Positions 37,661-49,604 of a DNA stretch of 64,000 nt are shown here, piece after piece (within the stretch, counting starts at the first letter, position 1; each line of letters begins with the position of its first letter). The notes under the pieces are model-generated. The model worked only from the letters and a program-made list of their open reading frames with translations, did no database searches and had not been told where the DNA came from. The translations under genes were made by a program, and so were the position numbers. The DNA is from Vibrio maritimus (GTDB lineage: Bacteria > Pseudomonadota > Gammaproteobacteria > Enterobacterales > Vibrionaceae), in the NCBI GenBank assembly GCA_000755425.1, contig BBMT01000002.1, positions 310,001 to 374,000 of the forward strand. Direction: 5' to 3'.

Positions 37661-38380
37661 ATGGCAACTCCTCACATTAACGCGGAAATGGGTGATTTTG
37701 CTGACGTAGTATTGATGCCGGGTGACCCACTACGTGCAAAATACATCGCTGATACCTTCTTAGATGACGCTGTACAAGTGTGTGATGTTCGTAATATGTA
37801 CGGTTACACAGGCACTTACAAAGGTCGTCGTATCTCAGTAATGGGTCACGGCATGGGTATTCCTTCGTGCTCAATCTATGTGACTGAACTTATCAAAGAC
37901 TTTGGTGTGAAGAAGATCATTCGTGTGGGTAGCTGTGGCGCGGTAAACGAAGACATTAAAGTACGCGACGTTGTTATTGGCATGGGCGCATGTACCGATT
38001 CAAAAGTGAACCGTATTCGCTTCAAAAACCATGACTTTGCAGCAATCGCTGACTACAAAATGGTTAAAAATGCGGAAGAGGCAGCAAAAGCACGTGGTAT
38101 CGACGTAAAAGTGGGCAACCTGTTCTCAGCAGAACTGTTCTACACGCCAGATCCAGAAATGTTCGACGTAATGGACAAGTACGGCATTGTTGGTGTGGAA
38201 ATGGAAGCGGCAGGCATCTACGGTGTTGCAGCAGAATACGGTGCGAAAGCTCTGGCTATCTGTACAGTTTCAGACCACATTAAAACGGGTGAGCAAACCA
38301 CATCTGATGAGCGTGCAACCACGTTCAACGAAATGATGGAAATTGCACTGGATTCTGTTCTTCTTGGTGACGCTGAGTAA
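37661..38380 (+). CDS. deoD: Purine nucleoside phosphorylase DeoD-type
   Basis: DeoD splits purine (deoxy)nucleosides with phosphate. Intact, 239 aa from ATG 37661 after AAAGGAAAA. Starts [23 protein letters not shown], with phosphate loop [11 protein letters not shown], the RVGSCGAV stretch, [12 protein letters not shown] and the catalytic aspartate in [10 protein letters not shown]. Last gene of the deo cluster; a terminator follows. Confidence 0.96.
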   Translation: MATPHINAEMGDFADVVLMPGDPLRAKYIADTFLDDAVQVCDVRNMYGYTGTYKGRRISVMGHGMGIPSCSIYVTELIKDFGVKKIIRVGSCGAVNEDIKVRDVVIGMGACTDSKVNRIRFKNHDFAAIADYKMVKNAEEAAKARGIDVKVGNLFSAELFYTPDPEMFDVMDKYGIVGVEMEAAGIYGVAAEYGAKALAICTVSDHIKTGEQTTSDERATTFNEMMEIALDSVLLGDAE

Positions 38381-38404
38381 TTTAGCGTTCCTTCTGAATA
38401 GACA

Positions 38405-38430
38405 AAGCCTCGCAAATGCGAGGCTTTTTT
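38405..38430 (+). terminator. Terminator after deoD
   Basis: AAGCCTCGCA-AA-TGCGAGGCTT with T6, between deoD and the convergent ytjB-like gene. Confidence 0.9.
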
Positions 38431-38450
38431 AGTTGTGGCTAACGGCTTCG

Positions 38451-39052
38451 TTAGGGCTGCTTAAGCAGTAGGTTTTCGCCTTTGTTCTTTGGCTGCTTGC
38501 GAAGCAGTACCATCAGCAGTAGTCCACATAAGAAACTCATTAAGATCATCATGTACATAAAGCGATCACTCTTGCGGTAGTGGTGATCAGAGATAGCGGT
38601 CACTTTACCGGTCTCAAAGGTAATTCGCACGAAGCCGATGATGGTGTGGTCGTTAATGATCGGCTCGACCAGTTGCTGGCGGCCGATACTCGCAGTGGAC
38701 AGCGGGGTATCGAGCCCCAACACGTCACGAACCGTTTTTGCTGCATCACTGGCTGCAACTTTGACTCCTTCCGAATCATATACGGTCGCATCAAGCACTA
38801 GGCGTTCGCTAGCAAGTTGGTTGGTCAAAGCACCAAGTCGCTCTTGATCTTGGTCGATTAGCATTTGTCTTGCCGATTGCGAGGCTTGAGAAATCAGAAC
38901 TTTGGAGAGAACTTCGAGCTGATTGGCTTGAATACGCTCGTTGCCTTTACTGATCAGCACACTGTTGGTGGTGATAAAAACACCATGGCACCAATAAGAC
39001 AAAGCGCGACTAAGCGTAAAAAGTTTCTAAACGAAAACAGTGAACCATCCAT
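38451..39052 (-). CDS. ytjB: YtjB/Smp family membrane protein (one-base frameshift)
   Basis: Inner-membrane protein with two membrane helices: one near the N-terminus (FLRLVALCLIGAMVFFITTNS) and one near the C-terminus (FMYMMILMSFLCGLLLMVLL). Between them is a periplasmic domain of about 120 residues of sensor type (VVYDSEGVKVAASDAAKTVRDVLG region). Start ATG 39052 (MDGSLFSF); 200 aa after repair. The break is in the A run at 38976-38980 (T6 reads T5 in coding sense). It is divergent from serB, as in E. coli, where ytjB (smp) is next to serB. Biochemical role unknown. Confidence 0.82.
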
Positions 39053-39159
39053 AAAAGTGCAAAAGTACTAAGAAATGACGAATTGGTTCATATTGATGCT
39101 TGCACAACTAAATTGCAATAGGTAACGTTTTGGGAGCACATTTAAAGGAAGGATTAGCT

Positions 39160-40128
39160 ATGGATGCTATTAAGCCGCTTGCAATCAGTAAGCGTATTCC
39201 ACTTAAACAACGATTCCCAGAGACGCTTCTCGCTCATTCTTTAGAGCGACGCACTGCAACATGGATTGTTTACGCACCGTACCTGTCGACAGACGTGTTC
39301 AACGACTTGGACTTTTATGTTGGAGAAACCACTCGCATTTTAGATATTTGGCAAGTCGGTCGCTACGAGGTTGCACTAATGGAAGGCAACTTAACAGTCG
39401 AGCATAGCCAAATATTGGATGAGTTAAATGTCGATTACGCGCGTTTGTGCGACGTCCCCGATCTCAATAAGCCTGGTGTTATTGTGCTAGATATGGATTC
39501 TACCGCGATTCAAATCGAGTGTATTGACGAGATCGCCATACTTGCTGGAGTTGGAGAGCAGGTCTCAGAGGTGACAGAGCGTGCAATGCAGGGGGAATTA
39601 GACTTTGAGCAAAGCTTACGTCAACGTGTCGCTGCGCTAAAAGGTGCGGATGAGTCGATTTTGGCTGAGGTTCGTGAATCGCTGCCATTGATGCCAGAGT
39701 TACAAGAGATGATCAAAACGCTGCAAAGCTATGGCTGGAAGACGGCGATTGCCTCTGGTGGCTTCACGTATTTCTCGGATCACCTAAAAGAGATGTTGAA
39801 CTTGGACTTCGCCCAGTCTAATACACTAGCAATCAAAGATGGTAAGCTGTTAGGCGAAGTCGTTGGTGATGTGGTCTCCGCACAAACTAAAGCGGACATC
39901 TTGCTAGAGCTTGCGGAAGAGTATGACATTGAAGCGCATAACACTATCGCGGTTGGAGATGGTGCCAATGACTTAGTAATGATGGGCGCAGCCGGACTCG
40001 GTATCGCTTATCACGCGAAACCGAAAGTGGAAGCTCAGGCGCAAGTTGCGATTAAGCACGCAGGTTTAGGCGGGATTGTCTGTATTTTGTCGGGACTATT
40101 GGCAAGGCAGAAAAAAATCGGCTGGTAA
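39160..40128 (+). CDS. serB: Phosphoserine phosphatase
   Basis: SerB makes L-serine from O-phosphoserine, the last step of serine synthesis. Intact, 322 aa from ATG 39160 after AAGGAAGGA. HAD motif I is VIVLDMDSTAIQIECID (DxDST), motif II ASGGFTYF, motif IV VGDGANDLVMMGAAGLGIAYHAKP. An N-terminal extension of about 100 residues replaces the ACT region, as in other gammaproteobacterial SerB. It is divergent from ytjB. Confidence 0.95.
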   Translation: MDAIKPLAISKRIPLKQRFPETLLAHSLERRTATWIVYAPYLSTDVFNDLDFYVGETTRILDIWQVGRYEVALMEGNLTVEHSQILDELNVDYARLCDVPDLNKPGVIVLDMDSTAIQIECIDEIAILAGVGEQVSEVTERAMQGELDFEQSLRQRVAALKGADESILAEVRESLPLMPELQEMIKTLQSYGWKTAIASGGFTYFSDHLKEMLNLDFAQSNTLAIKDGKLLGEVVGDVVSAQTKADILLELAEEYDIEAHNTIAVGDGANDLVMMGAAGLGIAYHAKPKVEAQAQVAIKHAGLGGIVCILSGLLARQKKIGW

Positions 40129-40157
40129 GCTTGAGCTTATCCAGTAGTGATTATAAA

Positions 40158-40182
40158 AACGACCCTAGCAAGGGTCGTTTTT
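40158..40182. terminator. Terminator between serB and the PilZ gene
   Basis: AACGACCCT-AGCA-AGGGTCGTT with T5, between convergent genes. Confidence 0.85.
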
Positions 40183-40206
40183 CATGAGTGGTTAAAAGCT
40201 TTGCAG

Positions 40207-42551
40207 TTAGCTATTCATCTCTAAACGGATTAACACTTCTTCGGTTATATCCACCAACTCGCAGTAGCCAATAATTGCGGTCATTTCATTCTCAAGGTTT
40301 CGTGCATGGCTGAGACTTAATGACAATAGCTCATTAATGTCTTTCTTCATCAGGGTCGTCAACGCATCATACACAGGACCTGAAGTAACACGAAGAATGT
40401 AGAGCTCCCCCATATTTAGCGCATCTTTAATGAACTTGATACGTTGTTGGTCGATTCAAACTCGTCGCGTACCTTGGTGTGAATCGATTGGATCCTATCC
40501 CCAAGCTTGAGCACGCCAATGTAAAGCTCGAATGCGACAGGCTTGGCGCCAGGTTTGCGTTTCAGTGGCTCCGCCAATAGCGAATTGCTGCGACCTTTAA
40601 AAATAGGCTCTAGCGCAAGCTTTTGATCGTGGCCAATACGCTCAAAAAACTGCAAGTAACCAGGAAGTGGGAAGTTAACCCCAACCGAGCGGCATTTCAC
40701 TGAGGTGCCGCGTTTGTCAACATAAACTGGTGTCGAGACCATTTTCCCTAGCAGCACATTGTGTAAAGCCTCAAGTAACGATGAGCTTGGTAAGATCTCT
40801 TGCTGAGCCACCAGTTTGTCCTGGTTGCTTTCAATAATACCGCGGAAAAATGCGATAGTTTTGACGGTCTTGCCGGACTCGACGAGCTTTAGGTGTGCCG
40901 TTTTTCGATCAGCCGACAGGCGAACGACTTCATATGGCACTTGGTCAAGCGGAATACGTTGGTTGTATCGTTTTAGCTCTAGATAGTCGACAGATATAAC
41001 CGAGCCTGAAGGGATGTTGAGCGGCTCACTTAGTTGAATGCTAGCACCATGTTTGGATAAGTCGACAGTGGCGCCAGATAGGGTGCTACCTTCTGGCGTT
41101 GTCATGACTAATGGTGAACGAAACTGGTATCTAGGTTCTTTGCGACGAGATTTTGCATCAAAATACAGACCGCGCGGCTGAGATTTGATATTTCTTGGGT
41201 GCCTAAATTGGTTTAGTGTACTGGTTGGCAAACGTGGTTTTTCTGTAAACAGATAGTCACTTGCCGACTTGTCGTCGCTAATTTCTTGCAAAATGCCAAA
41301 GTGAGTTAGCTTTTCGTCGTGTCCAACCAGTTCGCTATAATGCTTCGAGATGGTCAGCATATCATCGGTTGAGAGCTCAAACACCGATAGGCGGAATGCA
41401 CGCCAGCTCGCGCGTCGTCCACCCACATGCCAGAACAGTTGGCGCTCTTGACGGTCGGCTTCTGGCATCATCATTGAGTAAAACAGCTTCATGCCGTTGT
41501 GTTCATGGGTAAAAGTATAGAGAACGTTACTACAGCCTTTGATTCCGGCTTTTACCAATAATTCCATGCGTTCACTGGAGAACAATGAAGCCAGTGATTG
41601 TTGATTGCGTTCGTCGTTCCAATAACGCCAGATGTCTTGATTGTTTTCGGTAAGCAAGGCGACTTTTAGATCATTGCCACAGAAAAACAGCGGTAGATTA
41701 CAAGCATGTTTTAGATAGGTGTGCTCAAAACCGCGCGTACGAGCACGGGTAATGCGATCTTGGTTGTCGTGGCGAACTTTTTTAGATTCAGTGTTGAGCA
41801 TCTTGTTAACCACTAGCTCAACAGCATTAGTGCGCGTTAGTCTTAAAGTACGCAAGTATTTCACAGGCGACACGCCGTGTAGACCATCGACGCCAAGCAC
41901 GCGATATTCGATCGGCTTCGTGATTTCTTTAAGCTGACTGGTTTCGGCTAGCTCATCGAAACTCACGCTAATGACTTGACCCAAATCGTAATCGAAAGTG
42001 CCTGGGACTTTGAACTTGGCACCGGAGCTAGAGAGGTCGACGCTTAGGCCGATGATGGTTTCACCATTTTCTAGCGTTATGGAAACTTGCGATTCAACTT
42101 TTAATCGGCACTCTTTACGCTTAAGGTCATACCCTAAGTTTATAGGGCAGGCAGCATATGGGCTTTGCGGATCAGTGAGATCGCCGAGATGAGCGTTACG
42201 TTGTTCATCGCCAAGGTTGCTAAGGGTTTTTTTGTCGACCAAAAGCTCCCATACACCTTCTGTATAACCGCCATATTTTCGGGTTAGGCGATGATAGGAG
42301 TCAAATGCACGATCGTCGAGCCAGTGAGACAGTCCGTCCAATTGATATTCGTGACAGTTAGTCGATACGCGGCCACGCAGATCGATGCGCTTATGACAAG
42401 GAGCCATAAGACGATTGAGCTCCATCTTTACCAACAACTTGGTAGAAGGAGATTCACCTTCGGTGACTTGATTGAGCACTAGATCGAAGTCTTCTGCGTG
42501 ATAGGCTGAGATTAAGCGCTCTGCAATGGAAAGTATTTCTGTTTGCTGCAT
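40207..42551 (-). CDS. plzD: Large PilZ-domain protein, PlzD-like (one-base frameshift)
   Basis: 781 aa after repair, starting MQQTEILSIAERLISAYHAED. Two PilZ-type segments: KRKECRLKVESQV followed by GLSVDLSSSGAKFKVPG (about 165-200), and RRKEPRYQFRSPLVMTT followed by GATVDLSKHGASIQLSEP (about 470-510). Both show the RxxxR plus (D/N)xSxxG c-di-GMP pattern. The rest is not recognised. At 40449-40450 CCC reads CC in coding sense, so the last 75 residues (QQRIKFIKDALNMGELYILRV...) are in another frame. Its position between serB and radA matches V. cholerae PlzD (VC2344), by memory. Likely a c-di-GMP effector. Confidence 0.8.
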
Positions 42552-42806
42552 GAGTTTTGTTAAAGTGTCCCTGCGATGATGGATGTCATCAAAATAAGTA
42601 CAGCGTAATGCCCTATATCGGCTACCATGCCGAAAACCTTAACGGTATGTACAAGAAAGATAAGGTATTCTTTCACCTTATTCTTTGTGTATTGTCATAT
42701 CTTGACAATACTTTGAGCGTTTGGATGCTCAAAATTAATAGATTAGTCAATAATTAATGCAACCCAGTGCATTCATAGCACCAGAGTAAGTAGGTTAGTT
42801 CAAAAT

Positions 42807-44184
42807 ATGGCAAAAGCGAAAAGAGCTTATGTGTGTAACGATTGTGGCGCAGATTTCCCTCGCTGGCAGGGGCAATGCAATGCCTGTGGCAGTTGGAATA
42901 CGATCAGTGAGGTGCGTTTAGCTGCATCGCCTCAAGTTGCGCGCAACGAGCGACTAACGGGCTATGCTGGTGGTGCAAACGAATCAACGATTCAAACTCT
43001 GTCTGAGATTGACCTGCAAGAGGTGCCACGTTTTACCAGTGGCTTCAAAGAGCTAGACAGAGTGTTAGGTGGCGGTGTTGTACCAGGAGCAGCGATTCTG
43101 ATTGGCGGCAACCTGGTGCGGGTAAGTCGACGCTGCTCTTGCAAGCGATGTGTTGGTTGTCTTCACAAATGCCGACACTCTATGTCACGGGAGAAGAGTC
43201 GCTTCAGCAAGTCGCGATGCGAGCTTCTCGTCTAGGCTTGCCCAAAGAGCATTTAAAAATGCTCTCTGAAACCAATGTCGATCGGATTTGCCAAATTGCT
43301 GAAAAAGAGCAACCAAAGCTGATGGTTATCGACTCTATTCAGGTAATGCATGTTGCTGATGTTCAATCGTCCCCAGGTAGTGTGGCTCAAGTTCGTGAAT
43401 CGGCGACTGCGTTAACGCGCTATGCGAAACAAAATAACGTGGCGATTTTCATTGTTGGTCACGTAACTAAAGATGGAACCTTGGCTGGCCCTAAAGTGCT
43501 CGAGCACATTATTGACTGTTCCGTACTTCTTGATGGGGGCACGGATAGCCGCTTTAGAACACTTCGCAGCCACAAGAACCGATTTGGCGCGGTGAATGAG
43601 CTGGGTGTATTTGCAATGACCGGGCAGGGCTTGAAAGAAGTCAGCAACCCATCGGCCATCTTCCTGTCTCGAGGCGAAGAAGAAACTTCGGGTAGTTCGG
43701 TGATGGTGGTTTGGGAGGGGACTCGTCCTCTGCTTGTTGAGATCCAAGCGTTGGTGGATTACAGCCAATTAGCGAACCCACGCCGAGTCGCTGTTGGTCT
43801 TGAGCAGAACCGTTTGTCGTTATTACTCGCGGTTCTACACAAGCACGGCGGACTGCAAATGGCGGATCAAGATGTGTTTGTCAATGTGGTGGGGGCGTGA
43901 AGGTAACTGAAACCAGCGCAGACCTTGCTTTGGTAATGGCACTGCTATCCAGTTTCCGTGACCGTCCATTGCCAAAAGATGTCGTGGTATTTGGTGAAGT
44001 GGGACTAGCGGGCGAGATTCGCCCTGTACCGAGTGGCCAAGAGCGTTTGATGGAGGCGTTTAAGCATGGCTTTAAAAAAGCGATTGTTCCCGCGGCCAAC
44101 ATGCCAAAAGGCGGCATTGAAGGTATGCAGATCCATGGCGTGAAGAAGCTTTCAGAAGCGATTTCAGCATTTGATGAACTTTAA
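42807..44184 (+). CDS. radA: DNA repair protein RadA (two frameshifts)
   Basis: RadA (Sms) is a RecA-like branch-migration helicase used in recombination. 459 aa after repair. It has an N-terminal C4 zinc finger (CNDCGADFPRWQGQCNACG), Walker A GNPGAGKST, the RadA motif KNRFG, and a C-terminal Lon-like domain (VKVTETSADLALVMALLSS then VVVFGEVGLAGEIR). Breaks: 43112-43113 (CCC reads CC, inside the Walker A loop) and the G run at 43891-43895 (six reads five). It is followed by the second EF-G gene. The 255 bases upstream (42552-42806) hold only presumed promoters. Confidence 0.94.
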
Positions 44185-44476
44185 TGGTGGTTTTTGCCTG
44201 AATTCAGGTAGAATACCGCCAACAAAAGTACGATTTTGCGAAATGACATCGAAAAATCACCAAGAGCAGCTAAAATTAACTGCGATCTGGTAACAACACC
44301 CAAATCCGTTGAAGCTTGATGACATAAGCCTTGAGAGACCATTTCTCCCAAGGTGGCGTGTTATCGAGTCGGGTTCGGATAACTTTTTTTTAATACACAT
44401 GCACGCAGAGGTATCGGTCTTTACAGATTGTGATATACTCTGCGCGCAATTTATACCTTATAAACAGAGTAAGACA

Positions 44477-46558
44477 ATGGCAGATTTATCAAAGTACAGA
44501 AACATTGGTATTTTCGCGCACGTTGATGCGGGTAAAACTACCACCACTGAGCGTATCCTTAAGCTTACTGGTAAAATCCACAAAACTGGTGAAGTACACG
44601 ACGGTGAGTCTACAACTGACTTCATGGAGCAGGAAGCTGAGCGTGGTATCACAATCCAGTCTGCTGCGGTAACTTGTGAGTGGAACGGCCACCGCCTAAA
44701 CGTTATCGATACTCCGGGACACGTTGACTTCACAGTTGAAGTATATCGTTCACTTAAAGTACTAGACGGCGGTATCGGTGTATTCTGTGGTTCTGGTGGT
44801 GTTGAGCCTCAGTCAGAAACAAACTGGCGTTACGCGAACGAATCAGAAGTATCTCGTCTGATCTTCGTTAACAAACTAGACCGTATGGGTGCAGACTTCT
44901 TCAACGTTGTTGACCAAGTTAAGAACGTTCTTGGCGCTAACCCACTAGTAATGACTCTGCCTATCGGTCGTGAAGACGATTTCGTTGGTGTTGTAGACGT
45001 ACTAAACCGTAAAGCTTACGTTTGGGATGATTCTGGTCTTCCAGAAAACTACGAAATTCAAGACGTTCCAGCTGACATGGTTGACGATCTAGAAGCTTAC
45101 CGTGAAGAGCTAGTTGAGACTGCTGTAGAGCAAGACGACGACCTAATGGAAGCGTACATGGAAGGTGAAGAGCCTTCTATCGAAGACCTTAAGCGTTGTA
45201 TCCGTAAAGGTACTCGTGACCTAGCGTTCTTCCCAACATTCTGTGGTTCTGCATTTAAGAACAAGGGTGTTCAACTAGTTCTTGACGCTGTTGTAGATTA
45301 CCTACCAGCTCCGACTGAAGTTGATCCTCAGCCTCTAACAGATCCAGAAACTGGTGAGCCAACTGGTGAAGTTGCTACAGTTGACGCTGACGCGCCACTA
45401 AAAGCACTTGCGTTCAAAATCATGGACGACCGTTTTGGTGCACTAACGTTCATCCGTATCTACTCAGGCCGCATGAAGAAGGGTGACACAATCCTTAACT
45501 CTGCAACTGGTAAGACTGAGCGTATCGGTCGTATGTGTGAGATGCAGGCTGACGAGCGTAACGAACTTACTGAAGCACAAGCTGGTGACATCATCGCTGT
45601 AGTAGGTATGAAGAACGTTCAAACAGGTCACACTCTATGTGATCCTAAGCACGAAGTTACTCTAGAAGCTATGATCTTCCCAGAACCAGTAATCTCTATT
45701 GCTGTTTCTCCGAAGGACAAAGGTTCTACTGAGAAGATGGGTATCGCTATCGGTAAGATGGTTGCAGAAGATCCATCTTTCCAAGTTGAGACTGATGAAG
45801 ATTCAGGTGAAACTATCCTGAAAGGTATGGGTGAACTTCACCTAGACATCAAGGTAGACATCCTTAAGCGTACTTACGGCGTTGAGCTAGAAGTAGGTGC
45901 TCCACAGGTAGCTTACCGTGAAACTATCACTCAACCAGTTGAAGATAGCTACACGCACAAGAAGCAGTCTGGTGGTTCTGGTCAGTTCGCGAAAATCGAC
46001 TACCGTATCAAACCAGGTGAAGCAAACTCTGGCTTCACGTTCTCTTCTTCAGTTGTTGGTGGTAACGTTCCTAAGGAATTCTGGCCAGCAGTTGAGAAAG
46101 GCTTCGCGAGCATGATGGACAACGGTGTTCTAGCTGGCTTCCCTACGCTAGACGTAGAAGTTGAGCTATTCGACGGTTCATTCCACGCAGTTGACTCTTC
46201 GGCAATCGCTTACGAAATCGCAGCGAAAGGTGCATTCCGTCAGTCTATGCCAAAAGCTGGTGCACAGCTTCTTGAGCCAATCATGCACGTTGACGTGTTC
46301 ACTCCAGAAGATCACGTTGGTGACGTAATCGGTGACCTTAACCGTCGTCGTGGTATGATCAAAGACCAGCAAGCTGGTACTACTGGTGTTCGTATTAAAG
46401 CTAACGTTCCTCTATCAGAAATGTTTGGCTACATCGGTCACCTACGTACTATCACTTCAGGTCGTGGTCAGTTCTCTATGGAGTTCGAACACTACGCACC
46501 ATGTCCAGCAAACGTTGCTGAAGAAGTTATCGCTAAAGCGAAAGAAGACAACAAGTAA
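44477..46558 (+). CDS. fusA2: Elongation factor G, second paralogue (EF-G2 type)
   Basis: Ribosomal translocase family, 693 aa, intact, from ATG 44477. G-domain motifs: [29 protein letters not shown], and [10 protein letters not shown]. It differs from the canonical fusA of the str operon (for example [20 protein letters not shown] where canonical has a YTG...GAATMDW pattern), and there is no rpsL-rpsG-tufA context, so it should be the additional EF-G carried by vibrios (VC2342 in V. cholerae, by memory). The frame is open upstream to 44309 but has no sensible start. The role of this paralogue is not known to me. Confidence 0.88.
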   Translation: MADLSKYRNIGIFAHVDAGKTTTTERILKLTGKIHKTGEVHDGESTTDFMEQEAERGITIQSAAVTCEWNGHRLNVIDTPGHVDFTVEVYRSLKVLDGGIGVFCGSGGVEPQSETNWRYANESEVSRLIFVNKLDRMGADFFNVVDQVKNVLGANPLVMTLPIGREDDFVGVVDVLNRKAYVWDDSGLPENYEIQDVPADMVDDLEAYREELVETAVEQDDDLMEAYMEGEEPSIEDLKRCIRKGTRDLAFFPTFCGSAFKNKGVQLVLDAVVDYLPAPTEVDPQPLTDPETGEPTGEVATVDADAPLKALAFKIMDDRFGALTFIRIYSGRMKKGDTILNSATGKTERIGRMCEMQADERNELTEAQAGDIIAVVGMKNVQTGHTLCDPKHEVTLEAMIFPEPVISIAVSPKDKGSTEKMGIAIGKMVAEDPSFQVETDEDSGETILKGMGELHLDIKVDILKRTYGVELEVGAPQVAYRETITQPVEDSYTHKKQSGGSGQFAKIDYRIKPGEANSGFTFSSSVVGGNVPKEFWPAVEKGFASMMDNGVLAGFPTLDVEVELFDGSFHAVDSSAIAYEIAAKGAFRQSMPKAGAQLLEPIMHVDVFTPEDHVGDVIGDLNRRRGMIKDQQAGTTGVRIKANVPLSEMFGYIGHLRTITSGRGQFSMEFEHYAPCPANVAEEVIAKAKEDNK

Positions 46559-46581
46559 TTGGTCTTTGACTTCAGATAGTA

Positions 46582-46607
46582 AAAACCCGCCTTTCGGCGG
46601 GTTTTTT
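46582..46607 (+). terminator. Terminator after the EF-G gene
   Basis: AAAACCCGCC-TTTC-GGCGGGTTTT with T6, ending 20 bases before the convergent LysR gene. Confidence 0.92.
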
Positions 46608-46626
46608 ATCGCCTAATTTTAAGGTT

Positions 46627-47573
46627 CTACAGTGAGTTTGGCCTTAGAACGTAGTCAGTTTCGATAACGGAGAGGTGCGACATATCACAGCGCTTAAACT
46701 CATCCACTTCTTTGTTAAGCCAAGTTAAAAAGGTTTTAATTTTAGGCCGATTGAAGTGGTTTGCAGGTGCGCACACATAGTATGAAAATCTGGGTTTTAA
46801 CGCGAAGTCGCCGATACGAACCAGTGTCCCTTCTTTGATGTACCTGTAGGCGAGGCTGTGTTTAATCAATCCAACCCCTTGTACAGACAAAGCTCCCTCT
46901 ACAACAAAATGAGCCCCATTATACTGAAGCGTTCGCGTGCCAATCGGCGCACCGACATGGTTAAGCCATAAGCTCCAGTCCATATCAGGCCAGGTATCTT
47001 CAATTAAGTCGGCTTTATGCAGATCATGAATCGTATGGATGTTGTGCTGCTCCTGATACAAGGGGTGGCATACGGGATAGATAATATCCTCCATCAAAAG
47101 TCGGCTCTCGACATCAGGGTATTGCCCCTCACCATAGCGAATACAGATATCCACCGAGTCATCTTGAAAAGTCACCAGTTTATTATTGGGCTCAAGTAGT
47201 AGGCTAAGCTCTGGTACTGCTCACGAAAGCTCTGAATTCTAGGCACTAACCAATGCTGAGCAAACGAGGGCAGGGTGGAGATAGAGAGTCGGTTGGGCTC
47301 TGCGTCGTTATGAATGCTCTGAACGCCGCGAAGAATATGTTCAAAGCCCTGACTTAGCTCCTTAAAAAGCGAATGTCCTTCGGTCGTGAGCATGACCTTT
47401 CTGTGTTGTCGATAAAACAGCTCACAACCAAGCTGCTCTTCTAGTTGGCGTATCTGTTGGCTGATTGCTGCTGCTGAGACATAAAGCGTTGCTGCTGCAT
47501 CCTTAAAGCTGCCAAGCTTTGCGGCTTGATAGAAATAATACAGGCCTTGAAGTGGAGGGAGTTTATCTTTCAC
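46627..47573 (-). CDS. LysR family regulator, GcvA-like (one-base frameshift)
   Basis: 315 aa after repair, starting MKDKLPPLQGLYYFYQAAKLGS. The HTH is FKDAAATLYVSAAAISQQIRQLE; the effector domain has VDICIRYGEGQYPDVES, typical of the GcvA group. The break is at 47213-47214 (CCC reads CC in coding sense, in REQYPELSLLLEP). It is divergent from a DUF1127 gene 92 bases away and may control it. Effector unknown. Confidence 0.87.
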
Positions 47574-47665
47574 TTAAGTTTTCCTTAACTCAATGGCAGG
47601 ATAGATCGTTTGTCAGTCTTCTCTGTGTGCACAAAAATTATACGAAAAAGACGGAGGAAAAACAA

Positions 47666-47875
47666 ATGGACAGAACAATTACGAAGCTCGAATGTGCAGA
47701 GCAAGAGAACAATGGATTTCAACTAAGAAAGAATATCTTAACTGTACTTAGTGTTTGGTATCGAAATTACAAAACTCGAAAGGCGCTTGCAGAGATGTCA
47801 GATCGGCTGCTTGATGATATCGGAATCACTCCCTATGAAGCGAAACAAGAGAGTCGTAGGCCTTTCTGGAAATAA
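47666..47875 (+). CDS. DUF1127 small protein
   Basis: 69 residues from ATG 47666, preceded by GGAGG. The DUF1127 core is clear: VWYRNYKTRKALAEMSDRLLDDIGIT then YEAKQESRRPFW. Proteins with this arginine-rich domain are short RNA- or membrane-associated factors, some involved in phosphate or stress responses. Divergent from a LysR gene, which probably regulates it. A perfect terminator overlaps its stop codon. Confidence 0.88.
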   Translation: MDRTITKLECAEQENNGFQLRKNILTVLSVWYRNYKTRKALAEMSDRLLDDIGITPYEAKQESRRPFWK

Positions 47876-47903
47876 AATAGGCGACCCTGAGGTCGCCTAT
47901 TTT
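47874..47903. terminator. Terminator between DUF1127 and acyl-CoA synthetase genes
   Basis: AAAATAGGCGACC-CTGA-GGTCGCCTATTTT, a perfect 13-bp stem between convergent genes; it begins inside the DUF1127 stop codon. Confidence 0.9.
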
Positions 47904-47917
47904 GGATTAAAGAGTGA

Positions 47918-49604
47918 TTATTCTTCCCATACCACCAGTTGACCTTTTGGCCAGTTCTGACCAACTTCGTGGTACTTCTGCTCTAGTAGGTGGCGTTTAA
48001 TCTTGAGCGTTGGCGTTAGCAAGCCGTTTTCAATGCTCCACGGCTCTTTAACCATTAATACACCCTTGATTTGCGCATGTGACTCAAGCTCCTGGTTCAT
48101 ACGCTTGATAACACGCTCTGCGGTTCGTGCGTAGCGCTCACGGTCAAAGTTAGGGAAATCATGAGGCACGACCAACAAGATAGGAGCGGGTAGACCCAGG
48201 CCAATAAGACACATCATTTCTACGCGACTATATTCAGCGAGTTTGTTCTCAATAGGTACTGGAGCAACAAACTTACCTTTTGCCGTTTTAAAGGTGTCTT
48301 TTTTACGACCGCGAATGGTTAAGTAGCCTTCGCTATCGATAACACCAATATCACCGGTATGCAGCCAGCCGTCGCTGTCGAATGATTCCTGGGTGGCAAT
48401 GTCATTTTTGTAGTAGCCGGAGAACATACCCTGACTGCGCACCATGATCTCGTCATCATCGGCAATTTTCAGTTCAATCCCTGGTCCGCCATTGCCCACG
48501 GTACCAATTTTGTCGGCTCTGAATGGATGGTTAATCGTGCTGTAGGCGAACGACTCGGTCATCCCCCAAGCTCAGTAATGTTAAGGCCGACACTGTGGTA
48601 CCACTCAAGAAGAGCTGGTGAGACAGGCGCTGAACCACAGCCTAATACACGAGCTTGGTCTAAACCTAAACCATCGGCGAGTTTCTTCTTGATGAGCGAA
48701 TTTACAAATGGGATCTTCAGTAAGATGTTGAGCTTTTTCTGTGGTAGCTTGTCTTGGATTCGTTGTTGGAACAAGTTCCATAACCGTGGCACTGAGATAA
48801 ATAGCGTTGGACGCTGCATTTTTACGTCCTCGATAAAGGTATCGAGTGATTCTGGGAATGCAGTTGGTACCCCACCGATGACTGATGAGCCGAAGATGTA
48901 GACCCGCTCTGTAATATGAGCCAATGGCAGATACGAGAACAAGCGGTCGTTAGCTTCGATGCCGATGTGATCAATCAATCTTTGCACTGACCAGTTGAAC
49001 GCGCCATAAGTGAGCATTGCCCCTTTTGGCAGACCAGATGTACCAGAGGTATAAACCAAAGACATCAGTTTGTCGTCATAATGCACTGGACGCTCTTCAC
49101 TTGGCTGATGGTCTCCTACAAGTTGTGTAAAGCTATGCTGGCAGCTTGGAGCGGTATCGTAAGGCAGTGAAATGGTGATGAGCGAATCCATTCCACTGAT
49201 GACCTCACTGGTTGCTGTTGGGTCATCAAGTTTACCGGCGATAAGTACTTTACTCTCACTGTGTGTTAAGCAGTATTCAATGGTGTCAGAGCCGGCCGTT
49301 GGGAAAATAGGCACGCTGACATAATCGCCGAGCATCATTGCTAAATCACAGATGAACCATTCAGCACAGTTTTTCGATATTAATGCGACTTTATCACCAG
49401 GCTGCACTCCAAGGCTCGTAGAGCACTGACGAGCCTCAATGCTTTATCAGCAACGTCGGCATAAGTAAATTCTACGAACTCACGATTGATGATTTGTTTG
49501 AGATAAACCTCGTTCGGTTTCTCGTGCGCCCACTTTAGGATCATTTCATTGGGCGGCGGTAGCGTACAGCTAGAAGTAGTCGTTTCGTTATTAGGCAGTA
49601 TCAT
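47918..49604 (-). CDS. AMP-dependent acyl-CoA synthetase, long-chain type (two frameshifts)
   Basis: Adenylate-forming enzyme that activates fatty acids as acyl-CoA (FadD/FAA group). 562 aa after repair. AMP-binding motif YTSGTSGLPKGAMLTY; the ELWGMTESF motif; GWLHTGDIGVIDSEGYLTI then RGRKKDTFKTAKGKFVAP with the C-terminal catalytic lysine. Breaks: 49409-49410 (GGG reads GG, in LRALGVQPGDK) and 48568-48569 (TTT reads TT, just before WGMTE). The usual Vibrio gene in this place beside the second EF-G is a long-chain acyl-CoA ligase (VC2341, by memory). Confidence 0.88.

Noticed and set aside
44420..44439. TTTACA / TATACT as an EF-G promoter
   Set aside because: The spacing is only 8 bases, far from the 16-18 needed.
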